A stretch of 64,000 nucleotides of DNA from WVYX01 sp039592335 (GTDB lineage Bacteria > Gemmatimonadota > Gemmatimonadetes > Gemmatimonadales > GWC2-71-9). Every line of letters begins with the position of its first letter. Within the stretch, counting starts at the first letter, position 1. Positions 18,097-27,039 of the stretch are shown here, in pieces. Under the pieces are notes generated by a model. The model made no database searches. It had not been told where the DNA came from and was given only the letters and a program-made list of their open reading frames with translations. The DNA lies in NCBI GenBank assembly GCA_039592335.1, contig JBDHBX010000016.1, positions 1 through 64,000 on the forward strand, written 5' to 3'. The translations under genes were made by a program, and so were the position numbers.

Positions 18097-18860
18097 CGCG
18101 GCTTCGGTCGCGCCGGCAGGACGTTGAAGCGCAGGATGTGCCAGATGGCAGCCAGCCCGTCCCGCCAGTCGATCTTCTTACCCTCGGCGTAGGTCCGGCC
18201 GCTGTAGGTGATCGGCACTTCCCAGATGCGGGCGCCCGCCTGTGAGAGCCGGGCGGTGAGCTCCGGCTCGATCCCGAATCGGTTGGAGGCCAATGGCAGC
18301 GCCTTCATGAGATCGGCGCGGACCATCTTGTAGCAGGTCTCCATGTCGGTCAGGTTCAGATCCGTGAGCATGTTCGAGAGCAGGGTGAGAAAGCGGTTCC
18401 CCACGGAGTGCCAGAAATACAACACCCGCCGCGGCCCAGACTGGAACCGGGAGCCGAACACCGCATCGGCTCGGCCGAGCCTAATCGGCTCGAGCAGCAT
18501 CGGGTACTCCATGGGGTCGTACTCGAGGTCGGCGTCCTGGATCACGATGACGTGCCCCGTGGCCGCCGCGACCCCGGCACGCACCGCGGCTCCCTTGCCC
18601 TTGTTCTTGGGCTGATGGATCACGCGGTCGATCAGCCCCTCCCGCCCCAGCCGGTCCAGCACCTCGCCGGTACGGTCGGCCGACCCGTCATTCACGACGA
18701 CGATCTCGAGGGAGAGCGGGACGTTGCGGATTCGCCGCAGGCTCTCCTCGATCGTCAGTTCCTCGTTGAACGCGGGCACCACCGCGGTCACGACCAACTC
18801 GTTCCCGTCTGCCGGAAGGGGGACGGGCTGAAACGGCTCTCTGGTTCGTTGCAGCTTCAT
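18093..18860 (-). CDS. GT2 polyprenyl-phosphate glycosyltransferase (Dpm1-like)
   Basis: This 255-residue soluble GT-A enzyme has the pattern of dolichyl- or undecaprenyl-phosphate mannose/glucose synthases. It shows VVPAFNEELTIEESL at the nucleotide-sugar site, VVNDGSADRT, NKGKGAAVRAG and the metal-binding QDADLEYDP (DxD-type). No C-terminal membrane helices are present, as in Dpm1 class enzymes. It would make the lipid-linked sugar donor used by the GT-C proteins encoded just downstream. Mannose versus glucose cannot be told from sequence. Confidence 0.85.
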   Translation of the reverse strand: MKLQRTREPFQPVPLPADGNELVVTAVVPAFNEELTIEESLRRIRNVPLSLEIVVVNDGSADRTGEVLDRLGREGLIDRVIHQPKNKGKGAAVRAGVAAATGHVIVIQDADLEYDPMEYPMLLEPIRLGRADAVFGSRFQSGPRRVLYFWHSVGNRFLTLLSNMLTDLNLTDMETCYKMVRADLMKALPLASNRFGIEPELTARLSQAGARIWEVPITYSGRTYAEGKKIDWRDGLAAIWHILRFNVLPARPKPR

Positions 18861-18876
18861 CGTGCGCTCGCTGTCA

Positions 18877-21800
18877 TCATGTCCCCTGCGCCGGGTCGCC
18901 AGCGGGTCCGCTCGAGAACACGTCCAGGTACGCGCTCAGGAGCTGGAGGCGGAAGTCCGCCTCCCGCAGCGATTCCTCGGACGTCAGCCGGTCGTACATG
19001 CGCCGGGCGCCCACCACGTCCCCGATCCGCAGCTTCGAGATGACAGCTCCCTCTGCCAGCTCCCGGCGCGAGATCCAGCCGTCCTCCTGTGCCTCCACCT
19101 CGACCAAGGCGTCCGCGGCCGCGGCCGCCAACTCGAAGTCCCAGCCCGCGAGGCCGAAGTAGAAGTCCACCACCCGGCGCGCCTCGACTGGTGCGTCGTG
19201 GAGATCGAGGTAGCGCCGCACCGAGCCGAGCAGCCACGCGTCGACGTAACCGTGCGTGCCGCCCTGCCGGTCACGCTCCACGCTGCGCAACTCTCCGAGC
19301 CAATGCCTCCAATCAGTTGGCGAGCCGCTCGCCGAAAGCAGTGCCTCCCACCTGAGCTGGCGAAACCGGGCTGCCCCCAGATCGGTTGGCGCGGCCGTCG
19401 TTTCCATCCCGTCGCTTGGTGCGGGATCCCGCAGGGCAGCCGCCAGGGTCAACGCCTGCACGCGAGGAACGTCGGTCATCGGCAGCGCAGCGCCTGGCGT
19501 CGGCCCCATTCGGCGCAGTGAGACCGGAGCCGCGAGATCGATCCGCCGCGTCGCCAGGCCACTGAGCCCGAGGGCGTACCGGCCCAGGAACCGGGCGCGC
19601 TCCGCACCGAGGTCGAGGACCGGGAAGAAGTCCGAGTTCGGCTGCGGCCAGCCGTCCAGCAGCGCCGCCAGCACGCCTCGGTGCGTCAGGCGGGTGGCCT
19701 CCAGCGCCGGCGCCGTGGGCGCAACGGTGTGGCAGAAGTCCTGACGGATCGCCGACCACTCGAGGACCGACCAATCGGGAGCCGGGAGCCGCTCACTGGT
19801 CGCCGCCACGACGAGCATGTCTCCTCGCGCAGTGAGGAAAATCTCGTAGGAGGGGAAGGTCCTGTGCAACGCGGCGACGACGCTGAGGGCGAGCCCATCG
19901 TTCAGCTCGTACAGGTGGACCCACTGACCAAACACTCCGTCGGGCGCCAACGACCGCGCGACCCGCCGGTAGAACTCCGCGGTGAAGAGGCTCGCGACGC
20001 CGCTCACCCACGGATTGGACGGCTCGGAGATAATGATGTCGTACTGCTCCTCCGTCGCGGAGAGGAAGGCCCGCGCATCCTCGATCACGATATGCGACCT
20101 CGGGTCGTCGAACACCCTGGCGTTGGTGGGATAGACGGCTCGAGAGGCCGCAAACATCTGCGGCTCGATCTCGATGGTCGTCACGCGCTCGAGATGGGGG
20201 CTGCCCAGCAGCATGTGTGACCACATTCCCGTGCCGTGCCCGACCACCGCCGCCACTCGCGCGCGTGGCTTGTGCGCGAGCGTGACGAGGGGAGCGAGCG
20301 TCTGGGTCGAGATGTCGCTGCGCATGGGCTCTCGCAGGCCCGTATCCGAGCACGCTTCCAGCCAGTGCGCCGGGACCGACCCGTCCACCTTGCCGTTGGT
20401 GGCGATGGCGACCTGACCGCTCTCCGTGTGGCGCCACGCGGCCACCGTGGCGGTCCGCCCGTCCCTGTAGTAGAGGACTTCGCGCGGCAGGTCCTCCACT
20501 CGGCCGTGGCGGAATACCCCGCTGGTGAGCACGCGCTGGTCGAAGCCCCGCTGCGCGGTCGCGACCACCGCTACCACGGCGGCTGCGGCCAGTGCACCGA
20601 GGGCGAACCGCCGCGCGCGCGGCCTCGCACCGGCCACCATCCACAGGATCGCCACGCCGAGCGTCATGTCGAGTGTCGCGCCCGTCACCAGGAGCAGGCG
20701 CACCCCCAGCAACGGCATCAACACGAGACCCGCCAGCCCAACGCCGACGATCGACCCCATCGTATTCACGCCGTACACCGAGCCGATGGCGCGCTCGCCC
20801 GTCGCGCTGGTCAGCAGGGTTCGCGTGATGAGCGGGAGCGTGATCCCGGCACAGAACGTGGACGGCAGCATCACCACCAGGCACAGTGCGTACCGGGCGA
20901 TGGTGAACCCCTCATAACCGCCCTCCGTTCTGGCAAACGACTGCAGGAGATCGGCCATCCAGTGGAACGACTGGGTGTACAGGGGCAGCGTGGCGAGTGC
21001 AGAGAACCCCATCAGCCACTGCACGATGCCCAGGGCCTTGAGCGGCCTGCTCCATCGGTCTGCGCGTCGCCGTACCCAGAACGAGCCCAGCGCGAGGCCG
21101 AGGATGAACGCCGACAGCATGAGCTCAAACGAGTGGGTGGCACTACCCAGCACGAGCGCCAGCATCCGCAGCCACGCGATCTCGTAGATGAACGAGGCGA
21201 CTGCGGTCCCGAAGCTCACACCCAGCAGGAGCAGCACCAGCCGTTCCTGTCGCAGCTCGGCGGCATCCGTGGCGGCGGCCGGCATCGTCGCCACCGTCGC
21301 GGGCTCGCGCGCGGGCCCGCGGAGCGGCTCGCGCTGGGCCACCCACCCACTCCCGAGCGCCGCCACCAGGTTCAGCATCGCCGCGACCAGCAGCGTGCCC
21401 GGCAACCCCACCATCTTCAACAGGTAGAAGCCCGCGAGCAGTACGCCGGCCGCGGCCCCAAGGCTGTTCGCAAAGTACAGGATGGCCAGCGTGCGGCCGG
21501 GCTGTTCGCCGTTGCGACGGATCACGCCCGCACCCATCAGCGGGAAGGTGGTCCCCAGAAGAACCGACTGCGGAAGGATGAGGCCGCCAGCGATGAGCCA
21601 CTTCGCGACGGTGAGGGACATTCCGTTCCCCATCATGGGGAACAGCGTCTGGTAGGCGAAGCCGGTGACGCCGCCGTAGATCTCGTGGAAGAAGAGGCCC
21701 ACCGCACCGGCGGCCAGCTCGACCAGGGCGTACCACTTCAGGGGATCCGCCAGGCGCTCGGAGCGGGACCCCACGAGCATCGCGCCGAGCGCCATGCCAC

Positions 21801-21939
21801 CCAGAAAGATCCCGATGGTGAGAATCTGGGCGTACGCTGCATGGCCCACGAACAGGCCCAGGTACCGCGCCCAAATCGACTCGTAGACGAGGCCGGCGGC
21901 CCCAGAGAGAACAAAGACGGCGTACAGGAGGATTCTCAC
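18877..21939 (-). CDS. Membrane protein fused to a spermidine-synthase-like domain
   Basis: The 1020-residue product has an N-terminal polytopic part (about 13 helices, residues 5-460), a spermidine-synthase/Rossmann domain (about 470-720) and a helical C-terminal extension of some 280 residues. The usual GGGDG motif reads GHGTGMW, and the DSTDP-type catalytic region reads SEPSNPW, so true aminopropyl transfer is doubtful. GTG start with AGGAG upstream, 8 bases after pilR. It probably has a membrane-linked role in the glycosylation operon, but its reaction is unknown. Confidence 0.8.
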   Translation of the reverse strand: MRILLYAVFVLSGAAGLVYESIWARYLGLFVGHAAYAQILTIGIFLGGMALGAMLVGSRSERLADPLKWYALVELAAGAVGLFFHEIYGGVTGFAYQTLFPMMGNGMSLTVAKWLIAGGLILPQSVLLGTTFPLMGAGVIRRNGEQPGRTLAILYFANSLGAAAGVLLAGFYLLKMVGLPGTLLVAAMLNLVAALGSGWVAQREPLRGPAREPATVATMPAAATDAAELRQERLVLLLLGVSFGTAVASFIYEIAWLRMLALVLGSATHSFELMLSAFILGLALGSFWVRRRADRWSRPLKALGIVQWLMGFSALATLPLYTQSFHWMADLLQSFARTEGGYEGFTIARYALCLVVMLPSTFCAGITLPLITRTLLTSATGERAIGSVYGVNTMGSIVGVGLAGLVLMPLLGVRLLLVTGATLDMTLGVAILWMVAGARPRARRFALGALAAAAVVAVVATAQRGFDQRVLTSGVFRHGRVEDLPREVLYYRDGRTATVAAWRHTESGQVAIATNGKVDGSVPAHWLEACSDTGLREPMRSDISTQTLAPLVTLAHKPRARVAAVVGHGTGMWSHMLLGSPHLERVTTIEIEPQMFAASRAVYPTNARVFDDPRSHIVIEDARAFLSATEEQYDIIISEPSNPWVSGVASLFTAEFYRRVARSLAPDGVFGQWVHLYELNDGLALSVVAALHRTFPSYEIFLTARGDMLVVAATSERLPAPDWSVLEWSAIRQDFCHTVAPTAPALEATRLTHRGVLAALLDGWPQPNSDFFPVLDLGAERARFLGRYALGLSGLATRRIDLAAPVSLRRMGPTPGAALPMTDVPRVQALTLAAALRDPAPSDGMETTAAPTDLGAARFRQLRWEALLSASGSPTDWRHWLGELRSVERDRQGGTHGYVDAWLLGSVRRYLDLHDAPVEARRVVDFYFGLAGWDFELAAAAADALVEVEAQEDGWISRRELAEGAVISKLRIGDVVGARRMYDRLTSEESLREADFRLQLLSAYLDVFSSGPAGDPAQGT

Positions 21940-21947
21940 AGGACTCC

Positions 21948-23330
21948 TCAGCGAGCGGCGACGCCGTCGGTTTCGTACCGCGCCAGCTTGCGATAGAGCG
22001 TAGACGGATCGATTCCCAGCACCTCGGCAGCCCGCGTCTTGTTGCCCCCTTCGGCCTGCAGCACCCAGAGGATGTACGCCCGCTCGATCGCCTCCAGCGT
22101 GGGGTTGTGGGGCGCCCGCTCGGCCACGAGCGGCTGGGCCTTGCGGGAGGTCACCCGGTCGGGCAGCGCGGTGCCTTCGACCGTATCGCCCGCACTCAGC
22201 AGCACGGCATGCTCCAGCGCGTTCTCGAGTTCCCGCACGTTCCCGGGCCAGTCATAGGCCATGACGGCATCGAGCGCCTCCTGCGACAGCGTCTTCACCG
22301 ACTGGACCCGGTCCCTGGCAATGCGTTGCAGGAACGACTCCGCCAGGAGCGGGATGTCCTCCCGCCGCTGCCGCAGCGGCGGAAGTAGCATCGAGATCAC
22401 GTTGAGCCGGTAGTACAGGTCAGAGCGGAACGCGCCCTGGCGCATCGCTTCGTCCAAATCGCGGTTGGTGGCCGCAATCACGCGCACGTCCACCGGCACG
22501 GGCTCGGTGCCGCCCACGGGTAGCGCTTCCCGCTCCTGGAGCACGCGCAGCAGCTTCACTTGCGTGGACGGCTGCGTCTCGGCGATCTCGTCGAGGAAGA
22601 AGGTGCCGCCGCTGGCAGCGGCGAAGAGCCCCTGCTTGTCGCGGACCGCACCGGTGAAGGCACCCTTCACATGGCCGAACAGCTCCGACTCCAGCAGGCT
22701 CTCGGGCAGCGCTCCACAGTTGATCGAGAAGAACGGGCCCTCGCTCCGCTCGGACAGCTCATGGATGTAGCGCGCGACCAGTTCCTTCCCCGTGCCGCTG
22801 TCGCCCAGGATCAGCACGGTGGATTCTGTGGGCGCCACCTGCTGGGCCAGCTGCAGCACTTCGACGAACGACTTCGCGCTGCCGATCGGCTTGATGGAGT
22901 TGGACCGTTCCCGCTTTCGGATCTCCCGCTTGAGGCTCTTGTTCTCCGTGCGCAACTGGCGGTACTCCGCTGCTCGCCGGCAGATGGCAACGAGGTCGTC
23001 ATTGGAGAACGGTTTCTGGATGTAGTAGAACGCGCCCTCATTCACCGCCTCGATCGCGGACTGCAGCGACGCCTGGGCCGTCATCAGGATGACCGGCAGC
23101 TCCGGGTCCTGTGCGCGGGCGGCCTCCAGGATGTCGATGCCCGACACGTGCGGCATCCGCACGTCGGTGAGCACGATGTCGGGTGGCGTCGTCCGCAGGG
23201 CGTCCAACCCGGCCCGGCCCCCCTGTGCAGTGGCGGGGCTGAAGCCCTGGTTCTTGAGGAGAATCCGCAGGGTATCCAGAATCCCGGATTCGTCGTCGAC
23301 GATGAGAATGCTCGGCTTGGACAACCTCAT
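21948..23330 (-). CDS. pilR: Sigma-54-dependent response regulator PilR
   Basis: This 460-residue NtrC-type activator has a receiver domain (about 5-125; acidic pair DDE, phospho-Asp in IVLTDVRMP, Lys in YIQKPF). An AAA+ domain follows (about 145-375; Walker A GDSGTGKE, sigma-54 contact loop GAFTGA, Walker B FFLDEIAE). A Fis-type helix-turn-helix is at 410-455. The ATG overlaps the pilS stop as ATGA. Linkage to PilS and a -24/-12 promoter before the pilin gene support PilR over other NtrC-family members. Confidence 0.9.
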   Translation of the reverse strand: MRLSKPSILIVDDESGILDTLRILLKNQGFSPATAQGGRAGLDALRTTPPDIVLTDVRMPHVSGIDILEAARAQDPELPVILMTAQASLQSAIEAVNEGAFYYIQKPFSNDDLVAICRRAAEYRQLRTENKSLKREIRKRERSNSIKPIGSAKSFVEVLQLAQQVAPTESTVLILGDSGTGKELVARYIHELSERSEGPFFSINCGALPESLLESELFGHVKGAFTGAVRDKQGLFAAASGGTFFLDEIAETQPSTQVKLLRVLQEREALPVGGTEPVPVDVRVIAATNRDLDEAMRQGAFRSDLYYRLNVISMLLPPLRQRREDIPLLAESFLQRIARDRVQSVKTLSQEALDAVMAYDWPGNVRELENALEHAVLLSAGDTVEGTALPDRVTSRKAQPLVAERAPHNPTLEAIERAYILWVLQAEGGNKTRAAEVLGIDPSTLYRKLARYETDGVAAR

Positions 23331-24988
23331 GCCGCTACCTCCGTGCTCCCACTGCTCGGCAGGACCACACTGAAAACCGTTCCCTTGCCGGGCGTGGACT
23401 CGACCAGAATCACTCCCCGGTGGGCTTCCACGGCGCGCTGTACGATGGCGAGCCCCAATCCCGACCCTCCGGTCCGGCCGGTGACGAACGGCTCGAACAG
23501 TCGTTCCTTGAGGCTCTCGGGAATCCCGGGCCCGTCGTCGGAAACCTCCAGAATCACCGCGCTGCCGATGGGCAGTCCGCGTGGCAGCTCGCCGGGGTGC
23601 GCCTCTCGTACCTCGACTGTCACGCGACTCTTCCCTTCACCGGCCTGGACCGCGTTGAGCACCAGATTCACAACCACCCGATGCAGCAGATCCTCGTCTC
23701 CCTCGAGGGGAGCGGGCTGTCGCACCACTTCGATCACGGCCCTGTCGCCGCAGTCCGGGTGGTTGCGGACCACGTCGGCCGCCTTCTCGGCCACGGCCCC
23801 CAGGTCCACCCGCCGCGCGTCCGTGACACGGACCCTCGAGAAGTCGAGAAACTCCGTCAGCAGCCGGCTCAGGCGGTCGCTCTCCCGAAGCACCAGCTGC
23901 GCGAGGAAGCGCTCCTCTTCGTTCTCGCGGGCCGCGTCGGCCAGTTGCTCGATCGAGGAGCGAATCGACGCCAGGGGGTTCTTGATCTCGTGGGCCAGGG
24001 AGGCCGAGAGCTCGGCCACGGCCTCGAGCCGGCCCGTGCGCAGGTGCAGCTCCTCGATCCGCTTCTGGTCGGAGATGTCGGTGAAGATGGCGGTGACCGA
24101 GGGCTTCGCCGCGCCGTACTCGATGCTCGTGGTCGTGAGTCCGATGGGGAACGTCCGGTCGTGGAGTCGGACGGCGCCCTCCGCGCGCAACGTCGGCTGC
24201 CCTCCCGTCTGGGTGAGCGCGATCGTGCTCAGCAGTGCGGTCGCGCGATCCCCCACCAGGTCCGCGAGGCGGCGACCCTCCACTTCCGATTCGTCGAGCC
24301 CGAGTAGCCCCAACGCCGCGGGGTTGGCGTAGAGTACGCGATCCTCCCCGTCCACCGTCACGACGCCGCTGGTGATGTTCCGCAGGATGTCGGCCGCCTC
24401 AAGCGTGAGACGCCGCACCTCCCGCTCCAGGATCTCCCGCTGCGCCCCCATGATGCGCACGCGACTCGCGATCAGGCCTGTAGCGCTGAACACGAACACA
24501 AACACGGCGATCTGCAGCCAGACCCCGACCGAGAGTTGCACCGGCTGCCACCAGATGATGTCCGCCAGGTACAGCAGGCTCGCGAGGGCGGTCACCAGCA
24601 GGCTCGACGCCAGCGGCATCACCACCGCGCTCACCGCGATCACCAGGATGTACAGGGCCGGGAACTGGCTGGCGGGACCCTCGGTCACGTGCACGACCGT
24701 GGTCACCAGCGCGAGGTCGAACAGCGCCTGGGAGTAGAGGAACGTCATGCCCGGCTCGACCCCCCGCACGTGGGTATACCACGCCGAGAGCGATGTCACG
24801 ATGACGCTCGATATCGCCGCGATGGCGAGGATGAGGATGGTCTCGGGAGGAACGGCAGTGAAGTAGAGCGCCGCGGCGACGAAGACCACGATGGCCACCG
24901 TGACTCGGCCCAGGTAGATCCACCGCAAGATCCCTCGGGGCGAGGGAATGTCTCCAGCCGGCAGCTTCCCGGTATCCTCCCTGCTCAT
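23327..24988 (-). CDS. pilS: Membrane sensor histidine kinase PilS
   Basis: The 553-residue product has six membrane helices in the first 180 residues, as in PilS, which senses pilin in the membrane. A PAS domain (about 205-310), HisKA (phospho-His in SLAHEIKNPLAS, about 335) and an HATPase domain (VNLVLNAVQAG, DDGPGIP, GGSGLGLAIV) follow. I start at the ATG at 24988; a GTG 39 bases upstream is also possible. It would phosphorylate PilR and heads the 14-kb pilSR-glycosylation operon. Confidence 0.88.
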   Translation of the reverse strand: MSREDTGKLPAGDIPSPRGILRWIYLGRVTVAIVVFVAAALYFTAVPPETILILAIAAISSVIVTSLSAWYTHVRGVEPGMTFLYSQALFDLALVTTVVHVTEGPASQFPALYILVIAVSAVVMPLASSLLVTALASLLYLADIIWWQPVQLSVGVWLQIAVFVFVFSATGLIASRVRIMGAQREILEREVRRLTLEAADILRNITSGVVTVDGEDRVLYANPAALGLLGLDESEVEGRRLADLVGDRATALLSTIALTQTGGQPTLRAEGAVRLHDRTFPIGLTTTSIEYGAAKPSVTAIFTDISDQKRIEELHLRTGRLEAVAELSASLAHEIKNPLASIRSSIEQLADAARENEEERFLAQLVLRESDRLSRLLTEFLDFSRVRVTDARRVDLGAVAEKAADVVRNHPDCGDRAVIEVVRQPAPLEGDEDLLHRVVVNLVLNAVQAGEGKSRVTVEVREAHPGELPRGLPIGSAVILEVSDDGPGIPESLKERLFEPFVTGRTGGSGLGLAIVQRAVEAHRGVILVESTPGKGTVFSVVLPSSGSTEVAA

Positions 24989-25080
24989 GGCCTCAAACCT
25001 TCTCCCGACTCTGGCAAGATGCAACACTCCCGGTCGCTCGAAATGCGAGACTCAAGATCCCGCAATTCGCCTGGGGAATC

Positions 25081-25115
25081 GGTGTCTTACGCCACAATCG
25101 CGACACCATCGTGGC
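25081..25115. promoter_or_regulatory. Interleaved inverted repeats upstream of pilS
   Basis: Two inverted repeats interlock: GGTGTC (25081-25086) with GACACC (25102-25107), and GCCAC (25091-25095) with GTGGC (25111-25115). This is the layout of an H-type pseudoknot or of two overlapping operators. It lies about 95 bases before the pilS start. I see no clear -35/-10 pair in the rest of this spacer. Confidence 0.35.
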
Positions 25116-25200
25116 GCCCGTCCGATGAAACACCGAACGTGCCGCGGATGCTCAGCTAAGTCGTTGTGAGTTGGTTAATTACGGCGATCGTGCCTGCGTC

Positions 25201-26688
25201 CTACTCCAGCTCCTGGCGGAGCCGCTTGGTCACCGCCCGCAGCACCTCCACCCGGGCCCAGCGCTTGTCGTTGGCGGGGACCAGGATCCAGGGCGCCTGG
25301 TCGGTGCTGGTCCGCTCGATCATGTCGCATGCGGCGGTCTCGTAGGCATCCCACTTCTTGCGGTTGCGCCAGTCTTCCTGGGTCAGCTTGTGCTGCTTGT
25401 AGGGCGTCGTCTGCCGATCCTCGAACCGGCTGAGCTGCTCCTCGGGTGAGATCGCCAGCCAGAACTTGAGCACGATGGTGCCGAACTCGGAGAGCTGTGC
25501 TTCGAACTCGTTGATCTCCGCATACGCCCGCTGCCAGTCGTCCCGAGTGGCAAACCCCTCGATGCGCTCCACCAGCACCCTGCCATACCAAGAGCGATCG
25601 TAGATGGTGACGTGCCCGTGGCGCGGCAGGTCGCGCCAGAAGCGCCACAGGTACGGGTGCGCCGCTTCCTCATCGGTGGGCGCAGCCACGGACCGCACGC
25701 GGTAGTAGCGCGCATCCATCGCCGCAGTGAGGCGGCGGATCGTGCCTCCTTTGCCGGCGGCGTCGGGGCCCTCGAACACCAGGATCATCGAGTGCTCGGA
25801 CGCGTGCAGCTCCCTCGCGAGGCGCGCCATCCGGCCCTGGGTGCGGTTCAGCTTCCGGGTGTACTCCTCGCGCGACAGCCGGACACCGAGATCGAGCCGC
25901 CGGATCACATTGACCTTCGGGGGATCCGGGAGCACCAACTCCCGCTCCGCGGCCTCGTGCTGCACCTGCCGCGTTTCGGCCTCGTCCAGCGCCTCCCGCA
26001 GCCCCCGCACGAGCGTCGCGGCGACGGTGTAGTCGCGGTGCCGCTCCTCCTGGGCCTCCACGATGTGCCAGGGCGCCACGCCCGTGCTGGTGAGCCGCAG
26101 GCACGTTTCCGAGACCGCCCGGAACTCATCGTACCGTTTCGCGAACTTGAGGGTGCGCTTGGAGATGAACCAGCGTTTCTCGGGGTCTTTGCGGGCCTGC
26201 TTGAGCCGCTTCTCGTATTCGGCCTTCGCGAGGTGCAGCCAAAACTTGATGACGGGCACGCCCTCGAAGTTGAGCATCCGCTCCAGGTCACGGATGCGCC
26301 GCATCTCCCGCTCGAAGGCGACATCGTCGATCTGATCGAAGGCGCGATCCACGATGGGTTCGGTGTACCACGACCCCAGGAGGATGGCCATCTTCCCGCT
26401 GGGGGGCAGCACGCGCCAGAAGCGCCAGTAGGGCGGCCGCTCCTCTTCCTCGCCGGTGCGATCGCCGAACGCGTTGGCCTCCACCCCCCGGGCGTCCATC
26501 CAGGCGAGGAGCGTGTTCATCACCTCGCCCCTGCCGACGCCCTCCACCCCTCCGACGATGACGAGCGGTCCGAGCCTGGAGGCGGCAATGTCGCGCTGTA
26601 CCCGCAGGAGCTCCGACCGGAGGGCGGGAAGCTCCTGCTTGTAGGTCGCCTTGTCGAGCGCGCTGCCGACCTCAGCTGCCTCGAACAT
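25201..26688 (-). CDS. pap: Polyphosphate:AMP phosphotransferase (two-domain PPK2)
   Basis: The 495-residue protein consists of two fused PPK2 domains (about 10-240 and 260-495), the architecture of PAP enzymes that make ADP from AMP and polyphosphate. The C-terminal domain is canonical: Walker A FEGPDAAGKGG, a lid Arg-rich segment and YDRSWYGRVLVERI. In the N-terminal domain the P-loop is altered (GGVEGVGRGE) and the Walker B region reads LGSWYTEPI, so it is probably structural. GTG directly precedes the ATG chosen here. It lies between the cold-shock gene and pilS. Confidence 0.9.
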   Translation of the reverse strand: MFEAAEVGSALDKATYKQELPALRSELLRVQRDIAASRLGPLVIVGGVEGVGRGEVMNTLLAWMDARGVEANAFGDRTGEEEERPPYWRFWRVLPPSGKMAILLGSWYTEPIVDRAFDQIDDVAFEREMRRIRDLERMLNFEGVPVIKFWLHLAKAEYEKRLKQARKDPEKRWFISKRTLKFAKRYDEFRAVSETCLRLTSTGVAPWHIVEAQEERHRDYTVAATLVRGLREALDEAETRQVQHEAAERELVLPDPPKVNVIRRLDLGVRLSREEYTRKLNRTQGRMARLARELHASEHSMILVFEGPDAAGKGGTIRRLTAAMDARYYRVRSVAAPTDEEAAHPYLWRFWRDLPRHGHVTIYDRSWYGRVLVERIEGFATRDDWQRAYAEINEFEAQLSEFGTIVLKFWLAISPEEQLSRFEDRQTTPYKQHKLTQEDWRNRKKWDAYETAACDMIERTSTDQAPWILVPANDKRWARVEVLRAVTKRLRQELE

Positions 26689-26695
26689 CACACCA

Positions 26696-26746
26696 AGCGG
26701 GCCGGCCGCTCACCGCGGCCGCCGCAGACAAGGAGGCCGGCCCGCT
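26696..26746. terminator. GC-rich inverted repeat between cold-shock gene and pap
   Basis: A perfect 12-bp inverted repeat (26696-26707 with 26735-26746) is accompanied by a further copy of GCCGGCCCG at 26751-26759. It follows the cold-shock gene on the minus strand and ends right at the pap start. No T tract is present; it may act as an attenuator. Confidence 0.45.
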
Positions 26747-26785
26747 GGGGGCCGGCCCGGCTCTTCCTGCATGCTGTTTCCGCCC

Positions 26786-26998
26786 TTACTCCGGCAGCTT
26801 GTTCACGTTCTGTGCCGCCGGTCCCTTCTCACCCTCCACCATGTCGAACTCGACCCGCTCTCCCTCCGACAGCGAACGGAACCCGCTGCCCTCGATGGCC
26901 GAGTAGTGAACGAAGCAATCCCGATTCCCTTCGTCCGGGGTGATGAACCCAAACCCCTTCGCGTCGTTGAACCACTTCACTTTCCCTGTCGCACGCAT
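26786..26998 (-). CDS. cspA: Cold-shock domain protein (CspA family)
   Basis: This 70-residue single-domain protein has RNP1 (KGFGFI) and RNP2 (CFVHYSAI) motifs, matching CspA-type RNA chaperones in length. The ATG at 26998 has GGGGGAG upstream; the frame is open six codons further. It lies 41 bases after pilC and may be co-transcribed with pilBTC. RNP2 has Cys in place of the usual Val/Leu (RDCFVHYS). Confidence 0.93.
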   Translation of the reverse strand: MRATGKVKWFNDAKGFGFITPDEGNRDCFVHYSAIEGSGFRSLSEGERVEFDMVEGEKGPAAQNVNKLPE

Positions 26999-27039
26999 CA
27001 CGGCTCCCCCATCCATTGCTGATTCCCGCAGTTCATCCC

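Noticed and set aside
20236..24332. Long plus-strand frames opposite the spermidine-synthase-like, pilR and pilS genes
   Set aside because: Low-complexity Arg/His/Gln-rich products antisense to clear genes.
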